Below are positions 15,160 through 24,574 of a DNA stretch of 64,000 nucleotides, piece by piece; position 1 is the first letter of the stretch; every line of letters starts with the position of its first letter. Position numbers and translations under genes: made by a program. The notes below the pieces were generated by a model. That model did not search any database. It was not told the DNA's origin and saw only the letters and a list, made by a program, of their open reading frames with translations. The DNA is from DASUCS01 sp041166745 (GTDB taxonomy: Bacteria; Actinomycetota; Acidimicrobiia; Acidimicrobiales; JACDCH01). The stretch covers positions 302,749-366,748 of the forward strand of contig JBEEGH010000003.1 of the NCBI GenBank assembly GCA_041166745.1, in the 5' to 3' direction.

Positions 15160-18100
15160 ATGGTGGAGCGAGGGGCCCGGCTGCAGATCACGCCGTACGG
15201 CGAGCCCGCGCGCCGCGCGCTCGCGGCGATGATCGACGTGGTCAAGCGTGGCGATCCGCTTCAACCCGTCACGGTCGTGATGCCGTCCGCGCTGGCGGCG
15301 GTCACGGTTCGGCGGGCACTCGCGCGCAACGGGCTGGTCGCGACCGAGCTCGTCACGCTTCCGGCGCTGGCACCGCGTCTCGCGGCGCAACGCCTGGCGG
15401 CCGGCAGTCAGCATTCGCTGGGTTCGCTCGAGTCGCGGGTGCTCGTTCGGTCCGCGCTCGCCGAGAGCAGCGGTCGGCTGGCTGAGCTCGCGCAACATCC
15501 GGCAACGCTCGCCGCGCTCGCCGACACGTTTCGCGAGCTGCGTCCGCTTACGGCCGAAGAGTTGGCCGCGCTGGCCGCGGGCAGCCGTCGGGCCGCCGAG
15601 GTCGTCGATCTCTATCGTGCCCATCGGCGGTTGGTGAACGATCGGGCCGACGATCACGACGTTCTTGCACTCGCGGTCGAGGCGGTTCGCAGCGGTGATC
15701 GAGCGCTCGACGACATCGGCGACGTGGTCCTGTATCTCCCGCGCCGCCTTGGCCGCGCCGAGTTGGAGTTGCTCCGCGCTCTCGCGGCGCGCGACCGACT
15801 TGCCGCGATTGTCGGCGACGACGACATCGCGGCCGAGCTCGAGTCGTTTCTCGGACCGGCCGATGGTTCGACATCCCCGCCGCGACCGTCGATCGAGGCG
15901 CGCATCATTCGTGCACCAGACCCGGCGGAGGAGGCTCGCGTCGCCGTGCGGGTGGTGCTCGAGCACCTGCGGGCGGGCGTAGCCGCGGACCGCATCGCCA
16001 TCGTGTCGCGGGTCGCTCAGCCGTACTCGCTGCTCGTCCACGAGGAGCTCGCCGCCGCCGGTGTCGATCACAGCGCGCCGGCACCGCTGCGCCTGGCGCA
16101 GAGCATCGCCGGACGCACGCTGCTCGGCTTGCTCCAGTGGCCGGCGAACGGTCATCGGCGCGATGAGCTCATGCGCCTCCTGCGCTCTGCGCCGATCCGC
16201 GATCCTGCGGGGGGCGCAACCCGGCCAGACCGGTGGGACCGCTACGCCCGCAACGCGGGCGTAGTCGCGGGGCTCGAGCAGTGGCGGCGCCGGCTCGACG
16301 AAGCGAAGCGCGCTCGTCTCGAGCGAGTCACGGCGCCGCTCACCGACGCGACCATCCCGACGCTGCCACTCGACGGTGAGGAGTCCGAAGCCGACGGTCG
16401 CATCGCAGAGCTCGACGCGCTGTGGTCGTTCGTCGAGCGCCTCGCCGCCGCGACCGATCCTGGCGAGAAGCGAGGATGGCGCGCGCTGAGCCGCTGGGCC
16501 GAGGGGCTGCTCGTGCGGCACATCGGCAACGAGGGCGCAGCGGCGTCGTGGACCGACGCGGACCGGCGCGCGCGTGTTTCGGTGATCGATCTGCTGCACG
16601 AACTGGCCGATCTCGACGGCATCGGGCCCGAGCCTGAGATCGCGGACTTCGTCCGCCTCCTCGCCCATGAGCTCGAGCGCCCCGCGGGCCGCGTCGGCCG
16701 GTTCGGTCATGGCGTGTTCGTGGGTCGGCTGGTCGATGCGGTGGGCGCCGACCTCGATGTCGTGGTGGTCCTTGGCGCGGCCGAGGGGGCGTTCCCACCG
16801 CGAGCCCGCGACGACGCACTGTTGCCGGAGCGCGAGCGGCGCGCTGCTGGTGGGGCGATGCGTCCGCGCGGCACGACGGCGGAAGAAGAAGCGCGCGACG
16901 CCCGCGCCGTCCTTGCATCGGCCACCGCGGCCGTCATCACGTTCCCCGCATCCGACCCGCGCAGCCAGCGCACCCAGCAACCTTCCGCCTTCGTTCTGCA
17001 GCTGAAGGGTGAACCGCAACACGTCGAGAGCTTCGAATGGTGGCTCGCGTCTGGCTTGTCGCCGGCGACGCCGACGGAGTTCGACCTCGGCGAGCTGCTG
17101 CGAGCTCGAGCGGCCGGTCACCGTGTCGACCAGCTACCGATCGTGGCCGCCGGAGCCCTCGAACGCGGGCTGACCGCGGCGGGGGCCAGGGCCAAGGGTG
17201 AGTTCACGCAATGGTCGGGCTCGGTTGGTCGTTGGCCCGAGCTCGCCAACGACCTGCAGCACCCGCGTTCACCCACCGGTCTGCAGCAGTGGGCCAAGTG
17301 TCCGTTCTCGTACTTCCTGAGCCGTGTGCTCGGCCTCCGCGACCTCGAAGACCCGGGCGACGCGGAGACCATCACCCCCATGGACCGCGGAACGCTCGTC
17401 CACGCGATCCTCGAGCAGTTCTTCCGGCAGCGGCTCGGGCGGGCGGTCGACACGCAATGGACCCGCGCCGATCACGACGAGCTCCTGGAGGTCGCCGACG
17501 AGATCGAGAAGGTGTTTCGCGCCCGCGGTCTCACCGGTCGAAACCTGCTGTGGCAAGCCGAGTGGGCGGCGCTGCGCCGGCATCTGCGCAAGATCCTCGA
17601 CGCCGACGGACGAGATCCTCGCCTCGTGGGTGTCTCACCCGCCGAGGTCGAGCTCGCGTTCGGGTTCGAGGGCGAGCCCACACCACCGGTGCAGATCGAT
17701 CTCGGCGACGGCCGCACGTTGAACTTCGGCGGACGGGTGGATCGCATCGACCGGTCCGCCGACGGCAGCAAGCTCGTCGTGCTCGACTACAAGACCGGAA
17801 GCGCGTACCACTACGCGGTCATCGACGCGGAGCACGAGGACCACGACATCGTGAATCGCGGCCAGTTGTTGCAGCTGCCGATCTACGCGCTGGCGGCACG
17901 AGCGCAGTTCCCCGACGCCGACGAGGCCGAGGCCTACTACTGGTTCGTCGGCCAGCGGGGTGCCATCCAGATGAAGGGCGGTCCCGTCGACGATGTCGCC
18001 ACGGAACGCTTCGAGTCGGTCGTCCGCACGATCGTCGATGGCATCGAGGAGGGGCTGTTCCCGGCTCGGCCGGGTGCCGACGACTGGCGACCGAACACCG

Positions 18101-18228
18101 GGCCGACCCACGAGAACTGCACGTTCTGCGAGTTCGACAGTCTTTGCTCGACGACGCGCGGCGAGCAATGGCTGACGATTCGCAAGCGCGACGAGTTGAG
18201 CGCCTACGTGGAGCTGGCCGAGGGATGA
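15160..18228 (+). CDS. AddB-like recombination nuclease subunit with PD-(D/E)XK domain and Fe-S cysteines
   Basis: 1022 residues from the ATG at 15160 (a GTG at 15151 is possible). The N-terminal half is an inactive helicase-like region: where AddB/UvrD proteins have a Walker A loop, this has ITPYGEPARRAL with no GKT. The C-terminal nuclease has KLVVLDYKTGSAYHY, and an iron-staple cysteine set: one in QQWAKCPFSYFL (residue about 714) and three in CTFCEFDSLC near the end. It overlaps the next gene by 4 bp. It probably forms a heterodimer with that protein for double-strand-break end processing. Confidence 0.82.
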   Translation: MVERGARLQITPYGEPARRALAAMIDVVKRGDPLQPVTVVMPSALAAVTVRRALARNGLVATELVTLPALAPRLAAQRLAAGSQHSLGSLESRVLVRSALAESSGRLAELAQHPATLAALADTFRELRPLTAEELAALAAGSRRAAEVVDLYRAHRRLVNDRADDHDVLALAVEAVRSGDRALDDIGDVVLYLPRRLGRAELELLRALAARDRLAAIVGDDDIAAELESFLGPADGSTSPPRPSIEARIIRAPDPAEEARVAVRVVLEHLRAGVAADRIAIVSRVAQPYSLLVHEELAAAGVDHSAPAPLRLAQSIAGRTLLGLLQWPANGHRRDELMRLLRSAPIRDPAGGATRPDRWDRYARNAGVVAGLEQWRRRLDEAKRARLERVTAPLTDATIPTLPLDGEESEADGRIAELDALWSFVERLAAATDPGEKRGWRALSRWAEGLLVRHIGNEGAAASWTDADRRARVSVIDLLHELADLDGIGPEPEIADFVRLLAHELERPAGRVGRFGHGVFVGRLVDAVGADLDVVVVLGAAEGAFPPRARDDALLPERERRAAGGAMRPRGTTAEEEARDARAVLASATAAVITFPASDPRSQRTQQPSAFVLQLKGEPQHVESFEWWLASGLSPATPTEFDLGELLRARAAGHRVDQLPIVAAGALERGLTAAGARAKGEFTQWSGSVGRWPELANDLQHPRSPTGLQQWAKCPFSYFLSRVLGLRDLEDPGDAETITPMDRGTLVHAILEQFFRQRLGRAVDTQWTRADHDELLEVADEIEKVFRARGLTGRNLLWQAEWAALRRHLRKILDADGRDPRLVGVSPAEVELAFGFEGEPTPPVQIDLGDGRTLNFGGRVDRIDRSADGSKLVVLDYKTGSAYHYAVIDAEHEDHDIVNRGQLLQLPIYALAARAQFPDADEAEAYYWFVGQRGAIQMKGGPVDDVATERFESVVRTIVDGIEEGLFPARPGADDWRPNTGPTHENCTFCEFDSLCSTTRGEQWLTIRKRDELSAYVELAEG

Positions 18229-21200
18229 CGCTCTTCGCCGAGACGCTGCCCGTCGATCACGACGTACGCGAGCGCGTCCGCACCGACCTCGGCCGCAACC
18301 TGTTCGTCGAAGCCGGCGCGGGTACCGGCAAGACGCGTGTCCTCGTCGATCGTGTCGTGCGACTCGTCGCATCCGGCACCGTGAGCGACATCTCGCGGCT
18401 GGTGGCCATCACGTTCACCGAGGCGGCCGCGGCCGAGTTGCGCGATCGCATTCGCACTGAGCTCGAGAAGGCGGCCGCCGACTACTCGTTGCCGGACGAC
18501 GAACAGCTGCGCTGCACCATCGCGCGCACGCAGATCGATCGAGCGACGATCACGACGTTGCACGGGTTCGCGCAACGCATCCTCGCCGAGCATCCGCTCG
18601 ACGTCGGCCTCGCTCCCGTGTTCGACATCGACGACGACGTGCAGGCCCGCGTGCGGTTCGTCGAACGCTGGATGCACTTTCGCGACGATCTCTTCGACGA
18701 CGACACCGCCGCCGCCGATCTCCTGTTGCTGCACGCGCTCGGCTTCTCCACCGATCGTCTATGCGACGTGGCGCGGCTGCTGCACCAACGGTGGGACAGC
18801 CTCGTCGGGGTCGACTTCCCGATTCCGGCGCTGCCGGTCATCGACGTGTCGTCGATCAGCCCACCGATTCGCGAGGCGGTTGCGATTGCCGCACCGCACT
18901 GGCCGCGCGAAGGCGACCGACTGATCGAGCTGGTCGACGAGTGGGCGGCCCTGCTCGCGGCGCTCGATGACGCGACGGCGGCGGGCGACGAGCTCGAGGT
19001 CGTCCGCGTGCTCCTCGCCAAGATCTGGGGCCCCAGCAACCAGGGCAGGGCCGACGTCTGGGGCGCCGACAAGAAAACGGTCTTGTCGTTGCTCACCACC
19101 GCCAACGAGGCCCGCCTCGGGCTGCTCGAGCGATTGCGCACAGCGGTGATGCAACGGTTCATGCCGCGGCTGCAAGCGTTCACGCTGGCCGGTGTCGAGG
19201 AACGACGAGAGCGCGGCCGGCTCGAGTTCCACGATCTGCTGGTCCACGCCCGCGACGTGTTGCGGAGCAATCAAGAGGTCCGTGTGGCGATGGCCAATCG
19301 CATCGACGTGATCCTCATCGACGAGTTCCAGGACACCGATCCGTTGCAGCTCGACATCGCGTTCTCGCTGGCCGCGGACGACCCCGTACCGACACCGCCA
19401 TCCTGGCCGGAGGCCGTGCTGCGCCCCGGGAAGATCCTCGTGGTCGGCGACCCGAAACAGTCGATCTATCGGTTCCGTGGCGCCGACATCTCGCTGTGGG
19501 ATCGAACGAAACGACTCTTCCCCGATGGCATCGAACAGCTCGGGCAGAACTTCCGCACCGTGCCCCCGTTGCTCGAGTGGGTGAACCGCGTGTTCCGATC
19601 CGTCATCGCCGAGGGCGAAGAGGGTGCGCAGCCCGCCTACCACGACCTCTCACCGTTCCGCCCGGAGGTGCGCGAGGGCCCCGCGGTCGTCGTGGTCGGC
19701 GAGCGTCACGCGGCGATCACCGCCGCCGAGCTTCGCGAGCTCGAAGCCCGCGACCTGGCCCGCCTGATCGTCGAGATGAAGGTCAATCGGTGGGAGGTGG
19801 AAGACGTCGGAGGTTGCCGCCCGGCTCGGTTCGACGACATCGCCATCCTCGTGCCCACCCGCACTCCGGTCGCGCAACTCGAGCGGGCGCTCGATGCCAA
19901 CGATGTTCCGTACCGCGTCGAGAGCCGATCGCTGGTGTGGGCCACCGACGCCGTGCGCGAACTACTGGCTGTCCTCGGAGCCATCGACGACCCGGCCGAC
20001 GACATCGCGGTCGTCGCCGCGCTGCGATCGCCGGGCTTTGCGTGCTCCGACGTCGACCTCGTCGAGTGGAAGGTCGCCGGCGGGCGCTGGGACTATCACC
20101 GTTCGCTGCGTCCCGAATCGATCCCCGACGGCCATCCCGTCGCCGCGGGTATGGAGGCGCTCGCGCGCTACCACGCCATGCGCTGGAACCTGCCCGTCGA
20201 TCGTCTCGTCGAGTTGGTCATCCGTGAGCGCAACCTCGTCGAGCTCACGTTTGCCCTCCGCCGCCCGCGTGATCACTGGAGGCGCTTGCGGTTCGTGCTC
20301 GATCAGGCACGAGCGTTCGTGGAGGCAGGCGGAGCGTCGCTCGGCGATTTCGCGGCCTGGGCCCAGTTGCAGTCCGACGAGGGGGCCATGGTGGTCGAGA
20401 CCCCTGCCCCCGAGCCGGACGACGACGCCGTGCGCATCCTCACGATCCACGGCTCGAAGGGTCTCGAGTTCCCGATCGTCGTGCTCGCCGGGTTGTCATC
20501 GGCGGGACGCGACAACGGGCCCTGGGTGCTCTACGGCGACGATGGGCCCGAGGTCGCCGTCGGCCCGCGCGACGCCCGCTTCACCACGCCCGGATACGCC
20601 GCGTTGGCCGCCCGCGCCGGCGATGCCGACGTCCACGAGGGTCACCGTCTCCTCTATGTCGCCGCGACACGCGCTCGAGATCACCTCGTCGTCGGGCTGC
20701 ATCACGCGGAACGGGGTCAGAGCACGCCGGCCCGCGAGCTGTGGAACGTCTGCCAAGACAGCGCTGCCGGGTGGTGGAATCCCGTCACCTTCGGCGACCA
20801 GTTGGCCCTGCCGGTCGATGTCGGATCGACCGAATTCCAGCCCGCTTCGATCGACGACCGAGCCGCATGGCGAGCGACGCACGACGAGGTCCTCGCACGC
20901 GCGAACGAGCGCCGGGTGTTCGCGGCCACGGCGATCGCCGCCCTGCACGAGGTTGACGAACCGGTCGCCCCGGAGGATGCCGACGGCGACACGCCTACGT
21001 CCCTGCCGCCCGCGATCCGGCGCGGCGGCACCGCGCTCGGACGAGCGGTGCACGCCGTGCTGGCGACCGTCGACTTCGACGATCCTCAGAACTTGGGCGC
21101 GCTGTCCGCATCGCAGGCGTACGCCGAGGGCATCGTCGACGTCGCCGATGTCGAGCGGCGCGCGCTAGCAGCCCTCGAGGCGCCCGTCGTGCTCGCGGCG

Positions 21201-21527
21201 CGTGCCGCACGCCGCCGTTGGCGCGAGCTGTACGTGAGCGCACCGGTGGGGAACCGCGGCCGCCTGATCGAGGGGTACATCGACCTCCTCTTCGAGGATG
21301 AGCGCGGTGCCCTCGTACTCGTCGACTACAAGACCGACGCCGATCTCGAAGCGGCCGCCGACCGCTACCGGCTGCAAGCCGCGACGTATGCCCTCGCACT
21401 CCACACGACGCTGGGGCGGCCGGTCGAGCGTGCGGTTTTCGTGTTCTGTCGCCCTGACGGCGCCGTGGAGCGTGAGGTCGCTGATCTGCGCGCCGCGATC
21501 GAGGATGTCCGCGATCTAGTTGGGTGA
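18225..21527 (+). CDS. AddA-like UvrD/REP helicase-nuclease
   Basis: 1100 residues. Superfamily 1A helicase motifs are complete: Walker A EAGAGTGKTRVLV (residue about 28), ITFTEAAAAELRDRI (Ia), IDEFQDTDPLQ (II), VGDPKQSIYRFRGAD (III), LTIHGSKGLEFPIV (V) and LYVAATRARDHL (VI). A C-terminal RecB-like nuclease has IEGYIDLLF and LVLVDYKTD. Partner of the preceding AddB-like gene (ATGA overlap). Mycobacterial AdnAB is a comparable two-subunit machine, but there both subunits keep helicase motifs. Confidence 0.9.
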   Translation: MTLFAETLPVDHDVRERVRTDLGRNLFVEAGAGTGKTRVLVDRVVRLVASGTVSDISRLVAITFTEAAAAELRDRIRTELEKAAADYSLPDDEQLRCTIARTQIDRATITTLHGFAQRILAEHPLDVGLAPVFDIDDDVQARVRFVERWMHFRDDLFDDDTAAADLLLLHALGFSTDRLCDVARLLHQRWDSLVGVDFPIPALPVIDVSSISPPIREAVAIAAPHWPREGDRLIELVDEWAALLAALDDATAAGDELEVVRVLLAKIWGPSNQGRADVWGADKKTVLSLLTTANEARLGLLERLRTAVMQRFMPRLQAFTLAGVEERRERGRLEFHDLLVHARDVLRSNQEVRVAMANRIDVILIDEFQDTDPLQLDIAFSLAADDPVPTPPSWPEAVLRPGKILVVGDPKQSIYRFRGADISLWDRTKRLFPDGIEQLGQNFRTVPPLLEWVNRVFRSVIAEGEEGAQPAYHDLSPFRPEVREGPAVVVVGERHAAITAAELRELEARDLARLIVEMKVNRWEVEDVGGCRPARFDDIAILVPTRTPVAQLERALDANDVPYRVESRSLVWATDAVRELLAVLGAIDDPADDIAVVAALRSPGFACSDVDLVEWKVAGGRWDYHRSLRPESIPDGHPVAAGMEALARYHAMRWNLPVDRLVELVIRERNLVELTFALRRPRDHWRRLRFVLDQARAFVEAGGASLGDFAAWAQLQSDEGAMVVETPAPEPDDDAVRILTIHGSKGLEFPIVVLAGLSSAGRDNGPWVLYGDDGPEVAVGPRDARFTTPGYAALAARAGDADVHEGHRLLYVAATRARDHLVVGLHHAERGQSTPARELWNVCQDSAAGWWNPVTFGDQLALPVDVGSTEFQPASIDDRAAWRATHDEVLARANERRVFAATAIAALHEVDEPVAPEDADGDTPTSLPPAIRRGGTALGRAVHAVLATVDFDDPQNLGALSASQAYAEGIVDVADVERRALAALEAPVVLAARAARRRWRELYVSAPVGNRGRLIEGYIDLLFEDERGALVLVDYKTDADLEAAADRYRLQAATYALALHTTLGRPVERAVFVFCRPDGAVEREVADLRAAIEDVRDLVG

Positions 21528-22202
21528 AGCGGCTTCGGCGGCGGCTCGCAGCGCGGTGACCGCGTGCTCGAGCCCGTCGGGATCGCGGTACAGCGCGCTG
21601 CCGGCGACGATCACATTGGCTCCGGCGGTCACCGCGCCGGTGACGGTCTCGAGATCGAGCCCGCCATCGACTTCGATGTCGATGTCGTGGCCGCTGTGCG
21701 CGATGAGCTCACGCACCTCGCGGATCTTCGGCTCCATCGTGGCGATGTACTTCTGACCGCCGAAGCCCGGATTCACCGTCATCACCAGCACGAGGTCGAC
21801 CAGGTCGAGCACGTTGGCGACGACGACTGCCGGCGTCGCGGGATTGAGCGCCACCGCCGCTCGCGCGCCCGCCGATTGGATGTGACCGAGCGTGCGGTGC
21901 AGATGCGGGCACGCCTCGGCGTGCACGATGAGCCGCTCGCAGCCGGCGTCGATCCAGCGCTCGACGAGGAGGTCGGGCGTCTCGACCATGAGGTGCGCCT
22001 CGAACGGCACCGACGTGTGGGGCCGGCAGGCCGCGACCACGTCCGGCCCAAACGTGAGGTTCGGCACGAACTGGCCGTCCATCACATCCCACTGGATGCG
22101 GTCGACTCCCGCCTTCTCCAGCGCCGAGCATTCGTCACCCAACCGAGCGAAGTCGGCCGGCAACACCGACGGGGCGATCTGGATACGGCGTCCGGCCATC
22201 AC
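21516..22202 (-). CDS. rpe: ribulose-phosphate 3-epimerase
   Basis: 228 residues, TIM barrel of the pentose phosphate/Calvin pathway. Visible: IAPSVLPADFARLG, WDVMDGQFVPNLTFGP (metal His replaced in the usual place by Q, with the catalytic D in MDG kept), EAHLMVETPD, VNPGFGGQKYI and EVDGGLDLET. Its end overlaps the convergent AddA end by 12 bp. Confidence 0.95.
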   Translation of the reverse strand: MMAGRRIQIAPSVLPADFARLGDECSALEKAGVDRIQWDVMDGQFVPNLTFGPDVVAACRPHTSVPFEAHLMVETPDLLVERWIDAGCERLIVHAEACPHLHRTLGHIQSAGARAAVALNPATPAVVVANVLDLVDLVLVMTVNPGFGGQKYIATMEPKIREVRELIAHSGHDIDIEVDGGLDLETVTGAVTAGANVIVAGSALYRDPDGLEHAVTALRAAAEAASPN

Positions 22203-22218
22203 CAGGACGATACCGGGG

Positions 22219-22590
22219 CTACTGCGACAGGGCTTGGAGTTGCGCGGTGTCGAGATACTCGTCGATTCGGGTGATGTGTCCGCCGTCGACGTGCACGATG
22301 AGGCAGGACGGCACCTCGAGTTCGGCTCCGGTCTTCGTTGTGCCCCTCAGGACATGCTGCTGCACGAAACCGCCGTCGAAGTGATGGCGCTGGATCTCCT
22401 CGTAGCGGAGCCCGTCGACGTTGTGTGTCATCCATGCGAGGACGACGAGGTTGAGGTCACGCGATTGCTCGATGCGGTCGAAGTTGTGCCAGATCACGGC
22501 ATCGTCGGCGTACAGCGCGGCAACAGCGTCGACATCGCCCCCTTCGATCGCCGTGACCATCCGACTCGCGAGCTCATCGTTCTCGTGCAC
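22219..22590 (-). CDS. SnoaL-like / NTF2-fold protein
   Basis: 123 residues from a GTG at 22590 (an ATG at 22560 is the next choice). Segments ASRMVTAIEGGDVDAVAALY and HVDGGHITRIDEYLD are typical of the SnoaL-like nuclear-transport-factor-2 fold, which includes polyketide cyclases, limonene-epoxide hydrolase and many uncharacterised proteins. Enzyme activity unknown. It is followed closely by rpe on the same strand. Confidence 0.7.
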   Translation of the reverse strand: MHENDELASRMVTAIEGGDVDAVAALYADDAVIWHNFDRIEQSRDLNLVVLAWMTHNVDGLRYEEIQRHHFDGGFVQQHVLRGTTKTGAELEVPSCLIVHVDGGHITRIDEYLDTAQLQALSQ

Positions 22591-22624
22591 TGGCGTCGCA
22601 GCGTAGGCGTGGAACGATGGCGCC

Positions 22625-23302
22625 GTGCCCGATGACATCGTCCCACCGATCGTCGCGCCGCCCCCGCCGCCACCCTCCGAGGCGACCCGTCGGGCCATCT
22701 TCCCGACCCCAGAATCGCCAGCGCCGTCCTTGGATCTACCGACGAACCGCAACCGCGTGCTCATCGTCGGGGGCACGATCGCCGCCATCGCTTTGGTGGC
22801 GCTGGCCGTTGCGGTCGTCGCCGGACGGGACAACGGCAGGTCGAACACATCCACAGGGTCAGGGCCGGAGGTCGACCCCGCCTCGGCCAGTCCGGCCAAC
22901 GTGCAGCCAGGCCGTCCACCGGGCGTCGACGATCCGCCGGCGCCGAGGTCGGCCTCGCCCATGGTCGGGCTGCGCCATGACGGGTACGTCGGTTTCGAAC
23001 GCGTTTCCGTCGACTTCGGCGACACGCTGCCGCCACGCATCCAGACCGTCGAAACCGATGTCGCGCTCGGACGCATCCGGGTCGTGCTCGACCAGCCCCG
23101 TCCGACCGAGGCCACCGCGCCCGAGCGGCTCGATGTGGCGTCCGCTGTCGTTCGGTCGGTGTTCTTCGTCGTTGACGCCGACCGCACGTACGTTGACGTG
23201 TTCACGAACCAGGCGGCGGACGCGTTCGCCTTCCGGCTTGCCAATGTCGCGTTCAAGGACGGATCAACGAGGAGCGTCATCGTGATCGACGTCGTTCCCT
23301 AG
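22625..23302 (+). CDS. membrane-anchored protein with AMIN-like C-terminal domain
   Basis: 225 residues, GTG start. A Pro-rich cytoplasmic tail (to residue about 42), one transmembrane helix (about 43-66), a Ser/Pro linker, and a C-terminal beta-rich domain beginning GLRHDGYVGFERVSVDF, which resembles the actinobacterial AMIN-like domain seen in exported proteins (a conserved GxHxGYDRVVF-type strand). AMIN domains target proteins to peptidoglycan or other surface structures. Role unknown. Confidence 0.65.
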   Translation: MPDDIVPPIVAPPPPPPSEATRRAIFPTPESPAPSLDLPTNRNRVLIVGGTIAAIALVALAVAVVAGRDNGRSNTSTGSGPEVDPASASPANVQPGRPPGVDDPPAPRSASPMVGLRHDGYVGFERVSVDFGDTLPPRIQTVETDVALGRIRVVLDQPRPTEATAPERLDVASAVVRSVFFVVDADRTYVDVFTNQAADAFAFRLANVAFKDGSTRSVIVIDVVP

Positions 23303-23321
23303 TCGGCTACGGTCCGCCGGG

Positions 23322-24332
23322 ATGACCGAGACCTCGAGTCGATCGTTGCTGTCCGCGGCCGGCGACGCGCTGCTCGACGACCGCCGCCCACTGTCGCTCG
23401 ATGAGCTCGCGCTCCTGGCCGACCTGCCCGACGATGCCGTGCCTGCGCTCGCGTCCCTGGCCCACGAGGTTCGTCTCGCTTGGTGCGGATCCGAGGTCGA
23501 GGTCGAAGGCATCCTTTCGGCGAAGACCGGTGGTTGCCCGGAGGACTGCAACTTCTGTTCGCAGTCGGCACAGTTCGACACGCCCGTGAAGGCGACGCCC
23601 TTCCTCGACGCCGACGAGATCATCAAGGCCGCGCAGGAGACCGCCGAGCTCGGCGCGAGTGAGTTCTGCATCGTGCTCGCCGTGCGCGGTCCGAATCCGA
23701 TTCTGATGGACCAGCTGGTGCGCATCGCTCCGCTCGTGCGTGAGCGCACCGGGCTGAACGTGGCGGTGTCCGCCGGGATTCTCACGCGTGCGCAGGCCGA
23801 GCGACTCGCGACTGCGGGCGTGCATCGGTACAACCACAACTTGGAAACCTCGCGTTCGTTCTTTCCGGAGATCGTCTCGACCCACACATGGGAGGAGCGA
23901 TTCGACACGTGCACGCTGGTCCGCGAGGCGGGGATGGAGCTGTGCTGCGGTGTGCTGCTCGGCATGGGCGAGACGGTCGCGCAGCGGATCGAGCTCGTCG
24001 GTCAGCTCCGCGACGCCGCGCCCGCCGAGGTGCCGATCAACTTCCTCAACCCCCGACCGGGCACACCGCTGGGTGATCGCCCCCTCGTCGAACCGCTCGA
24101 GGCCATTCGCTGGATCGCCCTGTTCCGGCTCGGCCTGCCCGACGTGATCCTTCGATACGCCGGCGGCCGCGAGGTCACGTTGCGCGAGCTCCAGTCGCTC
24201 GGGATGACTGCCGGTATCAACGCGCTGATCGTCGGCAACTACCTCACCACCCTCGGCCGGTCGCCGGCCGACGATCTCCAGATGCTCGAGGATCTGCGCA
24301 TGCCCATCGGAGCACTCTCGAAGGCGATCTAG
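23322..24332 (+). CDS. bioB: biotin synthase
   Basis: 336 residues. Radical SAM enzyme that inserts sulfur into dethiobiotin. The SAM 4Fe-4S cysteines C72, C76 and C79 lie in GGCPEDCNFC; further marks are YNHNLETSRSFF, GMGET and ATAGVHR. The sequence carries the later FLNPRPGTPL and RYAGGREVTL blocks seen in BioB. It is followed after 7 bp by a small cysteine-rich gene that resembles the BioB partner BsaP. No other biotin genes are in the window. Confidence 0.95.
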   Translation: MTETSSRSLLSAAGDALLDDRRPLSLDELALLADLPDDAVPALASLAHEVRLAWCGSEVEVEGILSAKTGGCPEDCNFCSQSAQFDTPVKATPFLDADEIIKAAQETAELGASEFCIVLAVRGPNPILMDQLVRIAPLVRERTGLNVAVSAGILTRAQAERLATAGVHRYNHNLETSRSFFPEIVSTHTWEERFDTCTLVREAGMELCCGVLLGMGETVAQRIELVGQLRDAAPAEVPINFLNPRPGTPLGDRPLVEPLEAIRWIALFRLGLPDVILRYAGGREVTLRELQSLGMTAGINALIVGNYLTTLGRSPADDLQMLEDLRMPIGALSKAI

Positions 24333-24339
24333 TCATCGC

Positions 24340-24510
24340 ATGTTCTGCTTCGGCTGCGGAAGAAGCACCGACGAGTGCGACGGGGAGTGTCGGCGGCCAC
24401 TCGATCCTCCCCGGTTCTGCCCCGAGTGCGGCAAGCGCATGCGGGTGCTGGTCACGCCGACGCGTGCCGACGCGACGTGCAAAGAGCACGGACCATTCCG
24501 TATGTCCTAG
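24340..24510 (+). CDS. bsaP: biotin synthase auxiliary protein-like small cysteine-rich protein (BsaP-like)
   Basis: 56 residues, starting 7 bp after the bioB stop. Seven cysteines: a CFGC pair at the N-terminus, two further Cys, then PLDPPRFCPECGKRM and a last Cys before KEHG. The pattern EPPRYCxxCxRRM...VTP...C..HG is what I recall for the actinobacterial BsaP proteins downstream of bioB; in mycobacteria BsaP is needed for BioB to work and is thought to bind an Fe-S cluster. Location and motif agree; function is inferred. Confidence 0.75.
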   Translation: MFCFGCGRSTDECDGECRRPLDPPRFCPECGKRMRVLVTPTRADATCKEHGPFRMS

Positions 24511-24574
24511 ATGTGGCGAACGCGCTGAACGAGGTACTGCCCTCGCGCGCCAAGTCGCCGTACCATGACCGAGC

